Source of the DNA: Akkermansia muciniphila
GTDB lineage: Bacteria > Verrucomicrobiota > Verrucomicrobiia > Limisphaerales > F1-80-MAGS106
Length of the DNA stretch: 58,310 nt
Assembly: GCA_945865375.1 (NCBI GenBank)
Contig: CAMBEJ010000014.1
Coordinates: 1 to 58,310, forward strand
Reading direction: 5' to 3'
Position numbers and translations under genes: made by a program. The notes under the pieces were generated by a model. It worked only from the letters and a program-made list of their open reading frames with translations. It was not told the DNA's origin and ran no database searches. Below, one piece after another: positions 31,901-40,973 of the stretch; position 1 is the first letter of the stretch; each line of letters begins with the position of its first letter.

Positions 31901-31998
31901 GTGCGCACAGTGCGAATGCCGAACACGATGAGCCCGGCGGCGAGCGCGATGACCAGCACCCTTTGACGGAGCGAGACCGCGATAAGCCATTTCATCAT
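28930..31998 (-). CDS. RND efflux pump inner-membrane protein (CusA/CzcA-like)
   Basis: At 1022 aa this is a full-length RND permease with the N-terminal helix ([20 protein letters not shown]), the periplasmic porter opening [22 protein letters not shown] and the helix-4 block [23 protein letters not shown], whose acidic residues carry protons. DVFPDFxPPxVxVxTEAPGL and VENIxRR favour the heavy-metal-efflux branch over the AcrB branch. The exact metal or other substrate cannot be assigned from what I see. It is the last gene of a three-gene minus-strand operon (outer-membrane factor, adaptor, pump); the adaptor gene ends 18 bp upstream. Confidence 0.92.
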   Translation of the reverse strand: MMKWLIAVSLRQRVLVIALAAGLIVFGIRTVRTTPLDVFPEFAPPLVEVQTEAPGLSTEEVESLISVPLENALNGVSWLKTLRSKSVLGLSSVVCIFKEGTDLMGARQLVQERVATVASRLPFVAHPPVLLPPLSSTSRAMKIGVSSKKLSQMDLSELALWTIRPRLMAVPGVANVAIWGQRDRQYQVLVDPDRLAAHGVSLDAVVRAAGDAASVAAGGFVDLPNQRLPVRHVSAIETPEDIERTVVVFTNGVPLRIGDVASVVKSHPAPIGDAVINDGPGLLLIVEKQPWGNTLEVTKQVEAALDALRPGLKDVEIDPTIFRPATFIERSLRNLTQAMVLGCGLVALILVAFLFDWRTALISLSAIPLSLLAAAIVLYLRGGTLNTMVLAGLVIAVGEVVDDAIIDVENIVRRLRLNRLSGNPLSPFRVVLKASLEVRSAVVFASLIVVLVFVPVFFLDGLAGTFFRPLAYSYTLAILASLLVALTVTPALCLMLLPGANGRRDDAPLTRLLKNAYRRVLPALVVRPGWAAAFLAVMFTATGIALPRLGEEFLPNFKETDFLMHWVEKPGTSLEAMRRITVSVSKELREVPGVRNFGAHIGRAEVADEVVGPNFTELWISLDPEADYDRTVAKVQEIVDGYPGLYRDLLTYLKERIKEVLTGASATVVVRLYGPDMAVLREKAQEVNKALGGVKGVANLKVEPQVLVPHIQVRMKPDVAAIFGLTPGHIRRAATTFIKGVKVGEVYQDQKVYDVAVWGVERVRNNLQALRELTIETPSGARVPLGDVADLEIAPTPNEIKRENASRRMDVTCNVAGADLGSVAREIEKRVLELSFDQGYHPEFLGEYAARQTSRNRLFLLAAFSVVGILVLLHVDFRSVRWVLLLSLTLPFALVGGVAGAFLTGGVLSLGSLVGFVTVLGIAARNGIMLLSHYRHLEHNEGMKFGRELVLRGAEERLAPILMTASCAALALVPLILKGNVPGHEIEYPMAVVILGGLATSTFLNLVLLPTLALRYGKFGPS

Positions 31999-32016
31999 AG
32001 AGGCAGATGCGAAGGC

Positions 32017-33099
32017 CTACTTGCCAGCCCCAAACTCGGTACCAAACAACTCGGCCACACCCGTGGTGACGACCTCTGCGCCGGGCTTGACGCCGCTGGC
32101 CAGGACCGCCAACCCGTCCACGACTCGCCGCAGTCGGACCCGCCGACGCCCGTAACTTCCCGGGCCCAACTTCTCATAGACCCAGACACCGCCCTGCGCG
32201 TCGTAAACGACCGCCGAAAAAGGAACCACCAGGCTTTCCTCATCCTCACGCATCGGCACCGTGACGGCAACACGCTGGCCAAGCCGCAGCATGGCGGTGA
32301 GGTTCTGTAGCTCGTAAAATAAATCCACCGTGGCGGCACCTGCGTTGGCCGAGGGCGGCGCGGAGACCGGCTTTGCGGCCAGCCCACCGTTGGTCGCGGA
32401 TCCAGAGAAGGAATCGGCGCTCGCCTCCGCGGCGTGATCTACACGCGTCAGGTCACCCACATAAACAGGAACACGCACCCACAGGCGCGAGGGACTAGTC
32501 GTCCCGAGGACGGGAGGACCCAGCAGATCGCGGCGTGCCACGGCCGTCCGAAGCCCGATTTCGGCGAGCCCTGCCTGCGCTTGCGCTTCCTCCACAGTGC
32601 GGGCAATTCCCGCTTTGTCGCGGAGCAATTGCTCTGCGCGGACCAGCGCCACCTTGGCGGCACCGAGCTGAGCCTTCGCCTGTTCAACCTGTCCGTCGGC
32701 GTCGATCTGGGACTGGGCAACGCGAACCAATTCCGCGGGCGAAAGTGACGGGAGAATCGTGAAAAGAGATTGGCGCGGGATGGACGTTTCCCCCGCCGCC
32801 TGCGCTGGCAGAATGACCTCGCCACCAAACAGCCGCGTACGCTTCAGTTTCCTCAGTTCAACAGCCGCCGTCACAATGCCCAGCCGTTTCTCCGCTTGAG
32901 GCGTGAGCTTGAGGTTGGCCAGGTCCGTTTCCCTCATGGGACTGGCTACGTGCGCAGGAGGAGGTGACTTGCGAGACTCCGCGGCGCAACTCGCCATGCA
33001 CGAGAGGCCGAGCACGAGCACAGTGCCACAGAATTTCCATGGCTGTGAAGTAATGGGTTTCATGGCGTCATTCCAAGGTGCTTTCAAGGTGAGTCTCAA
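32017..33099 (-). CDS. RND efflux periplasmic adaptor (membrane fusion protein), lipoprotein
   Basis: The 360-aa protein has a lipobox late in its signal (LGLSCMASC, two candidate cysteines), then barrel-sandwich and hairpin regions: RLGIVTAAVELRKLKRTRLFGGEV, a coiled-coil segment (QAKAQLGAAKVALVRAEQLL...VEEAQAQAG) and the LRLGQRVAVTVPM beta-barrel strand. It links the inner-membrane pump to the outer-membrane channel. Its ATG overlaps the stop of the upstream channel gene (ATGA at 33096-33099). A second ATG at 33063 would give a more typical lipoprotein signal, so the start is open. Confidence 0.9.
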   Translation of the reverse strand: MRLTLKAPWNDAMKPITSQPWKFCGTVLVLGLSCMASCAAESRKSPPPAHVASPMRETDLANLKLTPQAEKRLGIVTAAVELRKLKRTRLFGGEVILPAQAAGETSIPRQSLFTILPSLSPAELVRVAQSQIDADGQVEQAKAQLGAAKVALVRAEQLLRDKAGIARTVEEAQAQAGLAEIGLRTAVARRDLLGPPVLGTTSPSRLWVRVPVYVGDLTRVDHAAEASADSFSGSATNGGLAAKPVSAPPSANAGAATVDLFYELQNLTAMLRLGQRVAVTVPMREDEESLVVPFSAVVYDAQGGVWVYEKLGPGSYGRRRVRLRRVVDGLAVLASGVKPGAEVVTTGVAELFGTEFGAGK

Positions 33100-34484
33100 T
33101 TTGCGGGATCGCCTGTCAGTCGTTGCCCCGCTGCGCGCTCGAGCTCGGCCCGGGCCCGGCGGAGCTCAGCAGCGGCCTCGGCCGCCTTGAGGCCGGCGTC
33201 GGAAAGCTTCCGATCATTTTCCAGCATGAACAGGTAGGTGACGTTGCCCGCCCCATACGACCTCGCCGCCAGCATCGCTGATTCTTCGAGCGGGGGCAGA
33301 ATGTGCTTCCGCCACTTTTCGAAGCTCCCCAGGGCCTGAGCGAGCCGAGCGTGCGCCTCCTCCACTTCAAATAAAATCCGGTCGCGCACCGTGACGTAGT
33401 GGCGCGCGGCCTTGTCGAATCTCGCCTTCGCCTGGGCGATGCCGCCCTGATTCTGGTTGAAGATGGGAATAGAAATATCAAGCCCTGGTCCCGCGAGAAA
33501 ATCGGTGCCGACGTCCTTCGCGTTGATGCTGCCTGTCAAAGCATATACCTCCGCCCTCGCCAAGCCGACGCGCTTTCCCTCGGCCTCGAGGCCAAGCTCA
33601 GCGGCCCGGAGGTCCGGTCGGGCAGCCAGCGCATTCGTCCGCAAAACTCCCAGATCAAGGGGGAAATCGAGTGGAATCGGTGCTGCTTGAAAGGCCGAAT
33701 TCCACTGTCCTGCACCAAGCCCCGCAAGGAAACGAAGCCGCTCCCGGGTCAAGCGGGCATCCTGCGAGGTGCGCGCAAGCTGCTCCTGTGCCTGGAGCAC
33801 ATCGATTCTGGCGTTGGCGACCTCCAATTCGCTGGCTTCTCCAGCGCGCAGCCTGGCTTCAGCTTGTCCCGCAATCCCTTGGCTGAGTTTTACGCTGGTT
33901 TCGGATAGGACGTGCCGCTCGTTTGCCAACATATGATCTGCGCACGCAAGCCGAACGTCCCGAATCAAATCCAAACCTCCCTGGACAAGTCGCCGGGCGG
34001 TTCGGTCGTAATCCAGCTTGGCCACAGTCAACCGCCGCGGTCTCAACCAGAACGCTTCGAGCGGATACTTGGCAGTGAGTTCGAGTGGCTTGGCTCCCAC
34101 CGGAAAGAGCATCGACAAGGTTGGATTTGGCAGCATGCCCGCTTGCACAAGCTCGGCGCGGGAGAGGCCCAGGTCCGCAAGCGCCTCTTGAAACACCGCA
34201 TTGTTCCAGAGCGCGAGCGTCACCGCTTCATCCTCGGAGAGGCCGTCCTCGAGGGTTACTGTCCCCGGAATGAGAACTACTCCGGGCTCGGACGACCCCA
34301 AGGAGTGACCGCTCCGCCATTCCACGTCCGCGGGAACGTCGCCCAAATCCGCGTGCGGCGTTGAACAGCCAGTCAATGCCGCCGCGAGAACCCAACTCGT
34401 CGCGGCAACACAGGCTTCCAACGACATCATTCCGCGCAAGCCGATGAAGGTTTTGGCCTTCAGGGTCGGATTCGCAGTTCGCAT
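33096..34484 (-). CDS. TolC/CzcC-family outer-membrane efflux lipoprotein
   Basis: The 462-aa protein has a lipobox (AAALTGC) and two outer-membrane efflux protein repeats: DEAVTLALWNNAVFQEALADLGLSRAE...LPNPTLSM opens the first, and LGVLRTNALAARPDLRAAELGLE opens the second. Long alpha-hairpin regions rich in Ala, Arg and Glu follow each. Proteins of this kind form the trimeric channel through which RND pumps discharge. It is the first gene of the operon with the adaptor and pump downstream. Confidence 0.92.
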   Translation of the reverse strand: MRTANPTLKAKTFIGLRGMMSLEACVAATSWVLAAALTGCSTPHADLGDVPADVEWRSGHSLGSSEPGVVLIPGTVTLEDGLSEDEAVTLALWNNAVFQEALADLGLSRAELVQAGMLPNPTLSMLFPVGAKPLELTAKYPLEAFWLRPRRLTVAKLDYDRTARRLVQGGLDLIRDVRLACADHMLANERHVLSETSVKLSQGIAGQAEARLRAGEASELEVANARIDVLQAQEQLARTSQDARLTRERLRFLAGLGAGQWNSAFQAAPIPLDFPLDLGVLRTNALAARPDLRAAELGLEAEGKRVGLARAEVYALTGSINAKDVGTDFLAGPGLDISIPIFNQNQGGIAQAKARFDKAARHYVTVRDRILFEVEEAHARLAQALGSFEKWRKHILPPLEESAMLAARSYGAGNVTYLFMLENDRKLSDAGLKAAEAAAELRRARAELERAAGQRLTGDPAN

Positions 34485-34685
34485 GGACCCGGTTTATCGG
34501 AACAAGGGGGTTGTGGCAATCGCTTTTGCGCCCGCCGGATGCTTTGCGAATACTTCTGGTACGACGCACAATTTCAACACGAAATGGGGCTAAAATTGGA
34601 CCTTGAAAACTCAGACTCGCAGGGCCTTCGCCCACCTGAAGCCGAAACCAGCCTACCCAACACGACACGACACAGAGAGCCAGGA

Positions 34686-35390
34686 TCAAGGATCGATGTC
34701 CCGCCGGATCCAGCTCGCCCGCATATCCAAGTAAATCTGGTTCCGACCCCCGCGGTGGCCGGACCAACCCTTTCTGGGCGGAACGCTGTCGCCCACCGCC
34801 CAGAAGACGCCGAACTCTGGCCACCAGGCCTTCTCGAAGAAAGGGCACATCAGCCATTCCTCCTCGGAAACACTGCTGCCCCGCTTGACCGCCAGGCTCT
34901 CGGCAGTTCGTCCTCGCAGGTAGCGGGCTTGGTCGGGATTCAATTCCGCGAGCTTGTCGCTGATGTAATTGGCCCACCCCTTCTCTACCCGGTCCGCGCC
35001 GGCCTCTTGCCAGGGACTGGCGAAATGCATCAGCCAGGATTCGTTGGTCTTGAGCGGCGCGTTCGGGCACAGCCAAACCCGGCTTTCTCCCAGATATTCA
35101 TGCAGCACGGGCATGAAGGAACCCATGCTGGTGTATCGTTTTCCGGCGGAGTTGACCACCGGAGTGAGCTGTAGATCCTCGTCCGACACCCATGGCATGA
35201 GATCTTGGTTGTCGCTCAAATAACCTGTCGTGCCAATGCCTATCTGCCTGAGGTTGGACAAACAACTCGTTCGCTTGGCGCGCTCCTTCGCGTGGGCAAG
35301 CCCTGGCAACAAAAGACCGGCCAGAATGGCAATGAGTGCTGTGCAAACGAGGAGTTCGATCAAAGTGAACCCCGGTTCGTTTCGTCTCAT
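34686..35390 (-). CDS. Orphan type II pseudopilin
   Basis: The 234-aa protein starts [20 protein letters not shown], a short leader with Gly before the cleaved Phe and the +5 Glu, followed by the [14 protein letters not shown] helix end. The hydrophobic helix ([13 protein letters not shown]) differs from the near-invariant [14 protein letters not shown] of the other copies. The C-terminus lacks an obvious H-X9-DG block but has an equivalent [14 protein letters not shown] strand. It is transcribed away from the efflux operon's upstream end with 200 bp between; no role is evident. Confidence 0.83.
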   Translation of the reverse strand: MRRNEPGFTLIELLVCTALIAILAGLLLPGLAHAKERAKRTSCLSNLRQIGIGTTGYLSDNQDLMPWVSDEDLQLTPVVNSAGKRYTSMGSFMPVLHEYLGESRVWLCPNAPLKTNESWLMHFASPWQEAGADRVEKGWANYISDKLAELNPDQARYLRGRTAESLAVKRGSSVSEEEWLMCPFFEKAWWPEFGVFWAVGDSVPPRKGWSGHRGGRNQIYLDMRASWIRRDIDP

Positions 35391-35599
35391 GACCCAGCAG
35401 GAGACTACAACTGGATGACGCTGACAAGTGACAATCCCGGCCAAACTTCGGAACGTCGCGTTTTCGGACTGTCGAGTTCCACGAAGCCTCAACCTTTGCG
35501 AACTGCAAGGGACGGACAAAGTGTTTGATTCTTTCAAAGCGAATCAAGGGAAGATCGGCCCACACGCTTTCATGGACGGAAGGCAGAGGGCGGTGTAGG

Positions 35600-35637
35600 A
35601 AAAAAAACAATGCGTGCGGAAAGCGCACGCATTGTTT
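35600..35637 (-). terminator. Rho-independent terminator behind the double-glycine peptide gene
   Basis: On the minus strand a perfect 14-bp stem (AAACAATGCGTGCG, 35637-35624, with its complement 35618-35605) closes a 5-nt loop and runs into eight T residues. It lies 61 bp after the stop codon at 35698 and in the right direction for it. It is the clearest intrinsic terminator I found in the window. Confidence 0.88.
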
Positions 35638-35697
35638 GAAGCGACTCTCGTCAACGCTGGCACTGCGATGTGTCGGAGTGCGCGGACGAAGTCTTGC

Positions 35698-35905
35698 TTA
35701 GTGCTTCCAAGAAGCGCCACCGGTGCGGGAACTGGTCCCTGTCCTGAAGGACACGCCTGAACGGGAGCTTGCGCCGCCGCTGGTCGAGCTGCCGCCGCCG
35801 GCGATTTTCTCAAGTTGCTCAGGTGTCAATTCTTTGCTTTTCTGGTTCTGGCTAATGGTCTTGTCTTCTGTTTTAGTTTTTGAGTTGAGCGCAGATTTTT
35901 TTCAC
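35698..35905 (-). CDS. Probable double-glycine-leader peptide precursor, cryptic (frame broken at an A7 run)
   Basis: One minus-strand frame reads, up to a TAA at 35700-35698, a charged leader with KSKELTPEQLEKIAGG, the consensus of leaders cleaved after Gly-Gly by peptidase-containing exporters. A 32-residue tail follows, made almost entirely of G, S, T, A and R (starting GSSTSGGASSRSG, ending TGGASWKH). The frame has no start codon: a TGA precedes it directly. A GTG at 35905 followed by seven A residues (35896-35902) would enter the frame if one A were absent or skipped, giving a 68-residue peptide. Alternatively a -1 slip on A AAA AAT from the frame opening at 36026 would do so. A strong terminator follows. 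No maturase or peptidase-exporter gene lies in the window; the adjacent methyltransferase may be unrelated. Confidence 0.55.
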
Positions 35906-36028
35906 AAACTTGATCTGAACGATCAACCTGATTGTCCGTTAGCACATGCAGTGCCAAGGTGATCTTTTCCAGATTATAAGAACCACCACCGTCGCAGACC
36001 GAAGTCTCACTCCTATTTGGCGACACTC

Positions 36029-36820
36029 TTATTGAGTGACGGCCTCTGCTCTCCGACGCCCCAGGACGAATGCGTTGAACATCAGAAACCTGAGCGGAGT
36101 CGCGTTCAGTATCCAGTCAGCGAGGCGAGGCACATAACGATCCGTGCATTCGACGCGGATGACCTCGCAGCCAAAGCGCTCGAGGAAGAAGCGGATTTCC
36201 ATTCCATTGGTCGCCACGATGGCGTCGTCGTCCGGTTCGAAAGGCTCCTTGAAAACGGGCGTCATCCGGTCAAAGCGGACCTGCTCAGGAAAGGCGCGGA
36301 TCAGGTGCTGCTTTTCGCGGAGGCGATTCCAGTTCGCCCACTTGTTGCGCCATCCTCGCATCTGGCGGTGGTAGTCGCGCAGGCCAATAGCCCGGTAGAA
36401 ATTGGGACTGGACACCACAACGCGACATCCCGGACGCACGACGCGCACCAGTTCTTTCAAGAAATCCTCGGGAGCTTCGACATGCTCCAGCACATTCAAA
36501 GCTCCCGCGGCGGTGAAGGTGGCGTCGGGGAAAGGCAGGCGTCTGCCATCGTAGAATTCGCACGGCAACCCCTCGGCGCGCGCGCGTTGGATGTTGGCTT
36601 CAGAAACGTCCACACCCATGGCATCGACCCCTGCCCGGCGGAGTTCCCCGACCACGCGCCCGACTCCACAGCCGATGTCCAACACTTTTCCAGAAAGATC
36701 AACCGGCTTCAGGGCGTCGATGTACTTGGCATAAAACGCGGGGTCCCAATCGGCGAGGACCTGCGCAAGCGTCTCATTGTGGAGGTATGTATCCTGATGG
36801 CTCATTTCGGATGTTCCCAT
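36029..36820 (-). CDS. Class I SAM-dependent methyltransferase
   Basis: The 263-aa protein has the Rossmann SAM-binding motif I VLDIGCGVGRVVGEL (about residues 46-60), motif II acidic strand AMGVDVSEANI, and the motif IV/post-IV region NVLEHVEAPEDFLKELVRVVRPG. These identify a methyltransferase of the UbiE/SmtA type; the acceptor is unknown. An in-frame ATG lies 15 bases after the chosen start. Its stop lies about 125 bp from the double-glycine peptide on the same strand, so a shared transcript is possible but not shown. Confidence 0.88.
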   Translation of the reverse strand: MGTSEMSHQDTYLHNETLAQVLADWDPAFYAKYIDALKPVDLSGKVLDIGCGVGRVVGELRRAGVDAMGVDVSEANIQRARAEGLPCEFYDGRRLPFPDATFTAAGALNVLEHVEAPEDFLKELVRVVRPGCRVVVSSPNFYRAIGLRDYHRQMRGWRNKWANWNRLREKQHLIRAFPEQVRFDRMTPVFKEPFEPDDDAIVATNGMEIRFFLERFGCEVIRVECTDRYVPRLADWILNATPLRFLMFNAFVLGRRRAEAVTQ

Positions 36821-36898
36821 TGATAACCGGCGCTAGATGAACAGTAATCGCGGGAATTCACCAGCTCTGATTCGACGGGGGTACATGGAACAGAATGA

Positions 36899-37050
36899 GC
36901 CGACCTCAGTAAAATCGGTTGAAACGGTGATCTGGAGGCGCAACCCCACTCCCCCATTTTTCGTAATCGTAATCCTAGCCAAACAGATTTGAAATTTGAA
37001 CCACAGAGACACGGAGACACAGAGGGGGAAAAGTTTGGTTTCATCGAAGC
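36899..37050. repeat. Truncated family A copy A5 with half of a family B hairpin
   Basis: GACCTCAGTAAAATCGGTTG at the left is the right-end sequence of family A in reverse. After the TCGTAATCGTAATC array the sequence switches to CTAGCCAAACAGATTTGAAA, GAACCACAGAGACACGGAGA and GGGGGAAAAGTTTGGTTTCAT, one arm and the loop of family B, and then stops. Both the rest of B and the rest of A are missing, so a deletion followed insertion. Confidence 0.7.
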
Positions 37051-37130
37051 GCACCCTTGGGGACAGACACCGTCCCCGCACTTCTGTTCAGACCCCATTG
37101 CCCGACATGCGAGCTGTCAACAGGTTTTGT

Positions 37131-37502
37131 CTGAACTCAGCAAAACGACCCTGTTTGGCCTGATGCTCGAGCAACTCCAATTCCCTGCCCCTAATCGTAA
37201 TCGTAATCCTAATCCACCCCTCCGTTTCAAGGGCAACACCCGAGGATTACGATTAGATTCTTAAATCCTAAATCTCGGTGAATTATCTCTTAGCTTTTGA
37301 ACCACAGAGGCACAGAGGCACAGAGAAGAACAAACAATGAAACCAAACTTTTCCCCCTCTCTTTTCACCCTCTGTGCCTCTGTGCCTCTGTGGTTCAAAT
37401 TTCAAATCTGTTTGGCTAGGATCAGGATTAGGATTACGAAAAATAGAGGAATTGGGGTTGCGCATCCAGATCACGATTTCAACCGATTTTACTGAGGTCT
37501 GT
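37131..37502. repeat. Family A copy A6 with a complete family B insertion
   Basis: It runs from CTGAACTCAGCAAAACGACC to CCGATTTTACTGAGGTCTG. The shared core CCACCCCTCCGTTTCAAGGG lies left of the insertion. At GAGGATTACGATTAGATTCT the sequence enters family B (37245-37425: TGAACCACAGAGGCACAGAG arm, loop, CTCTGTGCCTCTGTGGTTC arm, GTTTGGCTAG), then returns to an AGGATTAGGATTACG array. In A1 the B element occupies the other array and the opposite orientation. Confidence 0.8.
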
Positions 37503-37730
37503 TTGTAGGATCGGCATTTGAGAGAATAATGCGCTTCCTTTTTCGATTCTACCCAAGTTAGATCATGGAAAGATTTTTGGGCAAGAACCATGTTCGGAAA
37601 ATCGCTGGGAAACAGCGCTGCTCTGAAGTCGCCGTAGCGTCAGCAGTTCTTGACACTCCCGATTCTTCCATCGCAGCCTGGAGGCCGCGCTCCGACCCAT
37701 TGCCGGTTCGTGGTCCCCGCTTCCCGTCCG

Positions 37731-38999
37731 TCACTCGTACCGCAAGGAATCGATCGGATCGAGGTTCGCTGCTTTGTAGGCTGGATAAGTACCGAAGATG
37801 ACGCCGACCAGCGAACAGATGCCCAGCCCGATGAGCACCCAGTCCACGGGGATAATGGGTGTGACTTTCAGGAGATAGGCCGCCACATTCCCTCCCGCAA
37901 TTCCGAGTATGACTCCCAGAATGCCTCCGATCTGGCAGAGCGCAATCGCTTCCAAAATAAATTGAGTCATGATGTTCCGTTTTTTCGCGCCGATGGCGCG
38001 GCGGATCCCGATTTCACGCGTCCGTTCGGTGACGGAAACGAGCATGATGTTCATGATCCCGATTCCAGCCGCGAGCAGCGCGATGGAGCTGATGATGCCC
38101 GCCGCCGCGCGAACAACCAGTGTGAATGAGCGAAAGGTCTTGATCATCGAGTCGTTTGAAAAAATGTCGAAGTCATCCTCTTGATCAGGCTCTACCTTGC
38201 GGATTGTCCGCAGGACGCCGCGCGCCTGCTCGAGGGTGTCGTCATACAGTTCCTGATTGTGCGCCTGCACCTGGATGTCCAGGCTCCATCGCCTCCCGAA
38301 ACGGTTCAGCCCGGTTGTGATGGGAAACAACAGGAAATTGTCCTGGTCCTGGCCAAACGCGCTGCCCTTGGTTTCTAACACGCCGACGACGTTGTAATTG
38401 ATGCCCCGGAATTTGACGCGCTCCCCGAGCGCCGAACCCCGAGGAAAAAGCTTTTTGGCCAGCCCATTGGCGAGCACGCAGAGGGCACGGGCACCGTCAA
38501 TGTCACCGTTGTTAAATGCCCGTCCTTCTTCGACAATCCAATTCAGCGTTTCGAAGGATTCAGGCGTCACGCCGCTTGCCCCGATGTTGGGATTGGTTCT
38601 CGCGAAACGTGAACTGACCTCCCCGGATGTGATCCAGTTTCGAACGCTCACATTCTTTGCCAGCGTAGCACGCTCCTTCAACTGCATCGCCTGCGGCAGG
38701 GTGATGTCTTTTCGGCGCAAGTATTTTTCGAACCCTCCCCCTTCGTCATCCACCTGGACGGCAGGCCAACGCTGGATTTGGAAAGTGTTGCTGCCCAGTT
38801 CGCTGATGGTTGTTTCGATGTTGCTTTGCAGCACCCGAATCGCCGTCATCACCATAATGATCGAGAACACGCCGACCAAAATGCCCAGCAATGTCAGGCC
38901 CGAACGCAGCTTATGAGCGTTCACGGCGTGGAGCGCCATCAGAAAGCTCTCCTTCATCTCCACCCCCAGCGTGGTCCGCAATTGTTGCTTGGTTCTCAA
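37731..38999 (-). CDS. ABC transporter permease, MacB/FtsX type (second permease)
   Basis: The 422-aa protein has one N-terminal helix (HKLRSGLTLLGILVGVFSIIMV), a large periplasmic MacB_PCD domain (about residues 55-270) and three C-terminal helices of the FtsX domain with TERTREIGIRRAIGAKKRNI and the closing YPAYKAANLDPIDSLRYE, the mechanotransmission-type signature. It is paralogous to the upstream permease at 39006-40235, and the two probably pair as a heterodimer on the ATPase. Start at 38999 leaves six bases after the upstream stop; a later ATG at 38957 is possible. Confidence 0.92.
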   Translation of the reverse strand: MRTKQQLRTTLGVEMKESFLMALHAVNAHKLRSGLTLLGILVGVFSIIMVMTAIRVLQSNIETTISELGSNTFQIQRWPAVQVDDEGGGFEKYLRRKDITLPQAMQLKERATLAKNVSVRNWITSGEVSSRFARTNPNIGASGVTPESFETLNWIVEEGRAFNNGDIDGARALCVLANGLAKKLFPRGSALGERVKFRGINYNVVGVLETKGSAFGQDQDNFLLFPITTGLNRFGRRWSLDIQVQAHNQELYDDTLEQARGVLRTIRKVEPDQEDDFDIFSNDSMIKTFRSFTLVVRAAAGIISSIALLAAGIGIMNIMLVSVTERTREIGIRRAIGAKKRNIMTQFILEAIALCQIGGILGVILGIAGGNVAAYLLKVTPIIPVDWVLIGLGICSLVGVIFGTYPAYKAANLDPIDSLRYE

Positions 39000-39005
39000 G
39001 AGTTC

Positions 39006-40235
39006 TTACTCACTCCGCAAAGCATCCACAGGATTCATTTTAGAGGCGCGCCAGGCCGGGAGAAACCCGGAAACCACTCCCGTCACGAGGGAGACCACCA
39101 ACCCCACCAAAGCCACCGTGATCGACATCGTTCCGGAAAGGTACTTCGACATCACAAGCGTGATGGGAAACGCAATCGCGAGACCGATCAAGCCGCCAAA
39201 GAGGCAAATGGTGGCCGCTTCGATGAGGAATTGGATCAAGATGGTGCGCCGCTTGGCGCCGATGGCCTTGCGAATGCCGATCTCCTTTGTGCGTTCCGCC
39301 ACGGAGACGAACATGATGTTCATAATGCCGATTCCCCCGACGAACAGGGATAGGCCTGTGATGAACAAACCCACGGTCGCCAGCATCCCGCCCACCTGGT
39401 TGAAGCGTTGAATGAAGGCATCCTGCTGGTTGATCCCGAAATCATCCGGCATGCCCGGAGGCACGCTTCGAATCTTCCGCAGGATCCCCCTCAATTCTTC
39501 GCGGGCGTCGTCCATCATTTTGACATCCAGCACCTTCACCAGGATCTGCACTTCCGGTCGCAGGTCGAACATCGACTTCAATTGGGTGATCGGAATGAGA
39601 ACATGGTTGTCGCTTCCCAGGCCCAGGAATTTATCGAAGGGCGCCATCACGCCGACGATTTCGAACGAGTTTCCGCCAATCGTGATTTTCTCTCCCAGCG
39701 GGGACTCGTTTCTGAAAAACTTCGTGGCAATATCCGCTCCGAGGATGCAGATGGGCCTGCCGCCTTCCGCCTCTGCCGCACTCATGAAACGGCCGCTGGA
39801 AATGCTGAACCCGCGCGCCAGAAAATTCTGATCGGTGGTGCCCACGATCGCGACACTGGAGGCACTGCGGTTCTTGTGTTTTACGGTCTGACGCGAAAAA
39901 GCCTCGGGCACCACGACGCGCGCCATCGTGACCTGCCTCTCAATGGCCCGAGCGGTGGCGAGAGTGATGTCCCGGCGGTTGCGCACCTTCCACCACTCGT
40001 CGTTGCTGAACCAGGCAAACTTCTGCACATACAACACGTCCGTGCCCAAGCCGCTCACAACCTTTTTAAACGATTGATTGATCCCTTCGATGGCCGTTCC
40101 CATCAGGGTGACCGTGACGATGCCAATGACGATGCCGAGTGTGGTCAGGCCAGAACGCAGCTTATTGGCCCGAAGTGCCGCCAAGGCGATAGCCAGGCTT
40201 TCGGTGATTTCAGCGCCAAGGGTCATCGCGCTCAA
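39006..40235 (-). CDS. ABC transporter permease, MacB/FtsX type (first permease)
   Basis: The 409-aa protein has the same architecture as its downstream paralogue: NKLRSGLTTLGIVIGIVTV helix, periplasmic domain with DITLATARAIE, AERTKEIGIRKAIGAKRRTI between FtsX helices, and the ending PAWRASKMNPVDALRSE. In E. coli, MacB carries ATPase and permease in one chain and works as a homodimer; here the ATPase is separate and two different permeases are encoded. It follows the ATPase gene by 9 bp. Confidence 0.92.
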   Translation of the reverse strand: MSAMTLGAEITESLAIALAALRANKLRSGLTTLGIVIGIVTVTLMGTAIEGINQSFKKVVSGLGTDVLYVQKFAWFSNDEWWKVRNRRDITLATARAIERQVTMARVVVPEAFSRQTVKHKNRSASSVAIVGTTDQNFLARGFSISSGRFMSAAEAEGGRPICILGADIATKFFRNESPLGEKITIGGNSFEIVGVMAPFDKFLGLGSDNHVLIPITQLKSMFDLRPEVQILVKVLDVKMMDDAREELRGILRKIRSVPPGMPDDFGINQQDAFIQRFNQVGGMLATVGLFITGLSLFVGGIGIMNIMFVSVAERTKEIGIRKAIGAKRRTILIQFLIEAATICLFGGLIGLAIAFPITLVMSKYLSGTMSITVALVGLVVSLVTGVVSGFLPAWRASKMNPVDALRSE

Positions 40236-40244
40236 CTGTCGGGC

Positions 40245-40973
40245 CTACACATGCTCGGGCTCCCGACCCAAGGATTGGATGGTGAACGGATTCTCGTTGA
40301 CCGCGTCGGAGGCGATCAAGCCGTCGCGGAGGCGGATGATCCGCCGGGCATGCCGGGCGACATCTTCTTCGTGCGTCACGACGATGATGGTGTTGCCTTT
40401 GACGGAAAGTTCCTCGAACAAAGAGAGAATCTCAACGCCCGTTCGGGAGTCAAGATTGCCGGTGGGCTCGTCGGCAAGAATGATGGACGGATTGTTCACC
40501 AATGCCCGCGCGATCGCCACGCGCTGTCGCTGGCCGCCGGAGAGCTCGTTTGGCTTGTGATGCACCCGGTCTCCGAGCTTCACATGCTCCAGCGCGGCCA
40601 TCGCCATCTGCCGTCGCTCTTCGGCGGGATAGCCGGCGTAAATAAGGGGCAACTCGACGTTGTGGAGCGCGTCTGACCGGGCGAGCAGGTTGAAACTCTG
40701 AAAAACAAACCCTATCTCCTGGTTCCTGATCTCAGCGAGCTGGTTGTCATCCATCTCGCTGACCTTCGAACCATTCAACTCGAACTCGCCAGAGGACGGT
40801 GTGTCGAGGCAGCCAAGCAGGTTCATTAAAGTGGATTTTCCCGAGCCTGACGGCCCCATGATCGCCAGATATTCGCCCTGTTCGATGGTCAGCGACACAT
40901 CGCGCAACGCGTGGATCGTCTCCGTGCCCATCTGATACAGCCGGGTGAGATTCTTGATATAAATGAGGCTCAC
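40245..40973 (-). CDS. ABC transporter ATP-binding protein, MacB/LolD type
   Basis: The 242-aa nucleotide-binding protein has Walker [14 protein letters not shown]-loop FVFQSFNLL, signature [15 protein letters not shown], Walker [13 protein letters not shown] and switch His in VVTHE. The [17 protein letters not shown] spacing after Walker A is typical of the MacB/LolD subfamily that drives periplasm-to-outside extrusion without moving substrate through the membrane itself. Its start overlaps the stop of the adaptor gene by 4 bp (ATGA at 40970-40973). Confidence 0.95.
   Translation of the reverse strand: MSLIYIKNLTRLYQMGTETIHALRDVSLTIEQGEYLAIMGPSGSGKSTLMNLLGCLDTPSSGEFELNGSKVSEMDDNQLAEIRNQEIGFVFQSFNLLARSDALHNVELPLIYAGYPAEERRQMAMAALEHVKLGDRVHHKPNELSGGQRQRVAIARALVNNPSIILADEPTGNLDSRTGVEILSLFEELSVKGNTIIVVTHEEDVARHARRIIRLRDGLIASDAVNENPFTIQSLGREPEHV

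Larger units (their letters stand above)
36821..37730. other. 910-bp gene-free region built of nested repeats
   Basis: No credible gene is present. The region consists of family A copy A5 with half a family B hairpin (36899-37050) and a full A6 with a B insertion (37131-37502), followed by about 230 bp of unrecognised DNA. It separates the methyltransferase from the ABC exporter operon, both on the minus strand. Confidence 0.7.

Noticed and set aside
28930..34484. Naming the RND operon cusCBA or czcCBA
   Set aside because: I see no metal-site residues, metal-binding His stretch or regulator that would fix the substrate, so no gene symbols were given.
35826..36026. A 66-codon minus-strand frame starting at a GTG at 36026
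   Set aside because: It has no recognisable domain and ends out of frame with the double-glycine motif; kept only as a possible entry point for -1 slippage.
39408..40676. A 422-codon plus-strand frame
   Set aside because: It is antisense to the permease and ATPase genes of the exporter, which show full family motifs.
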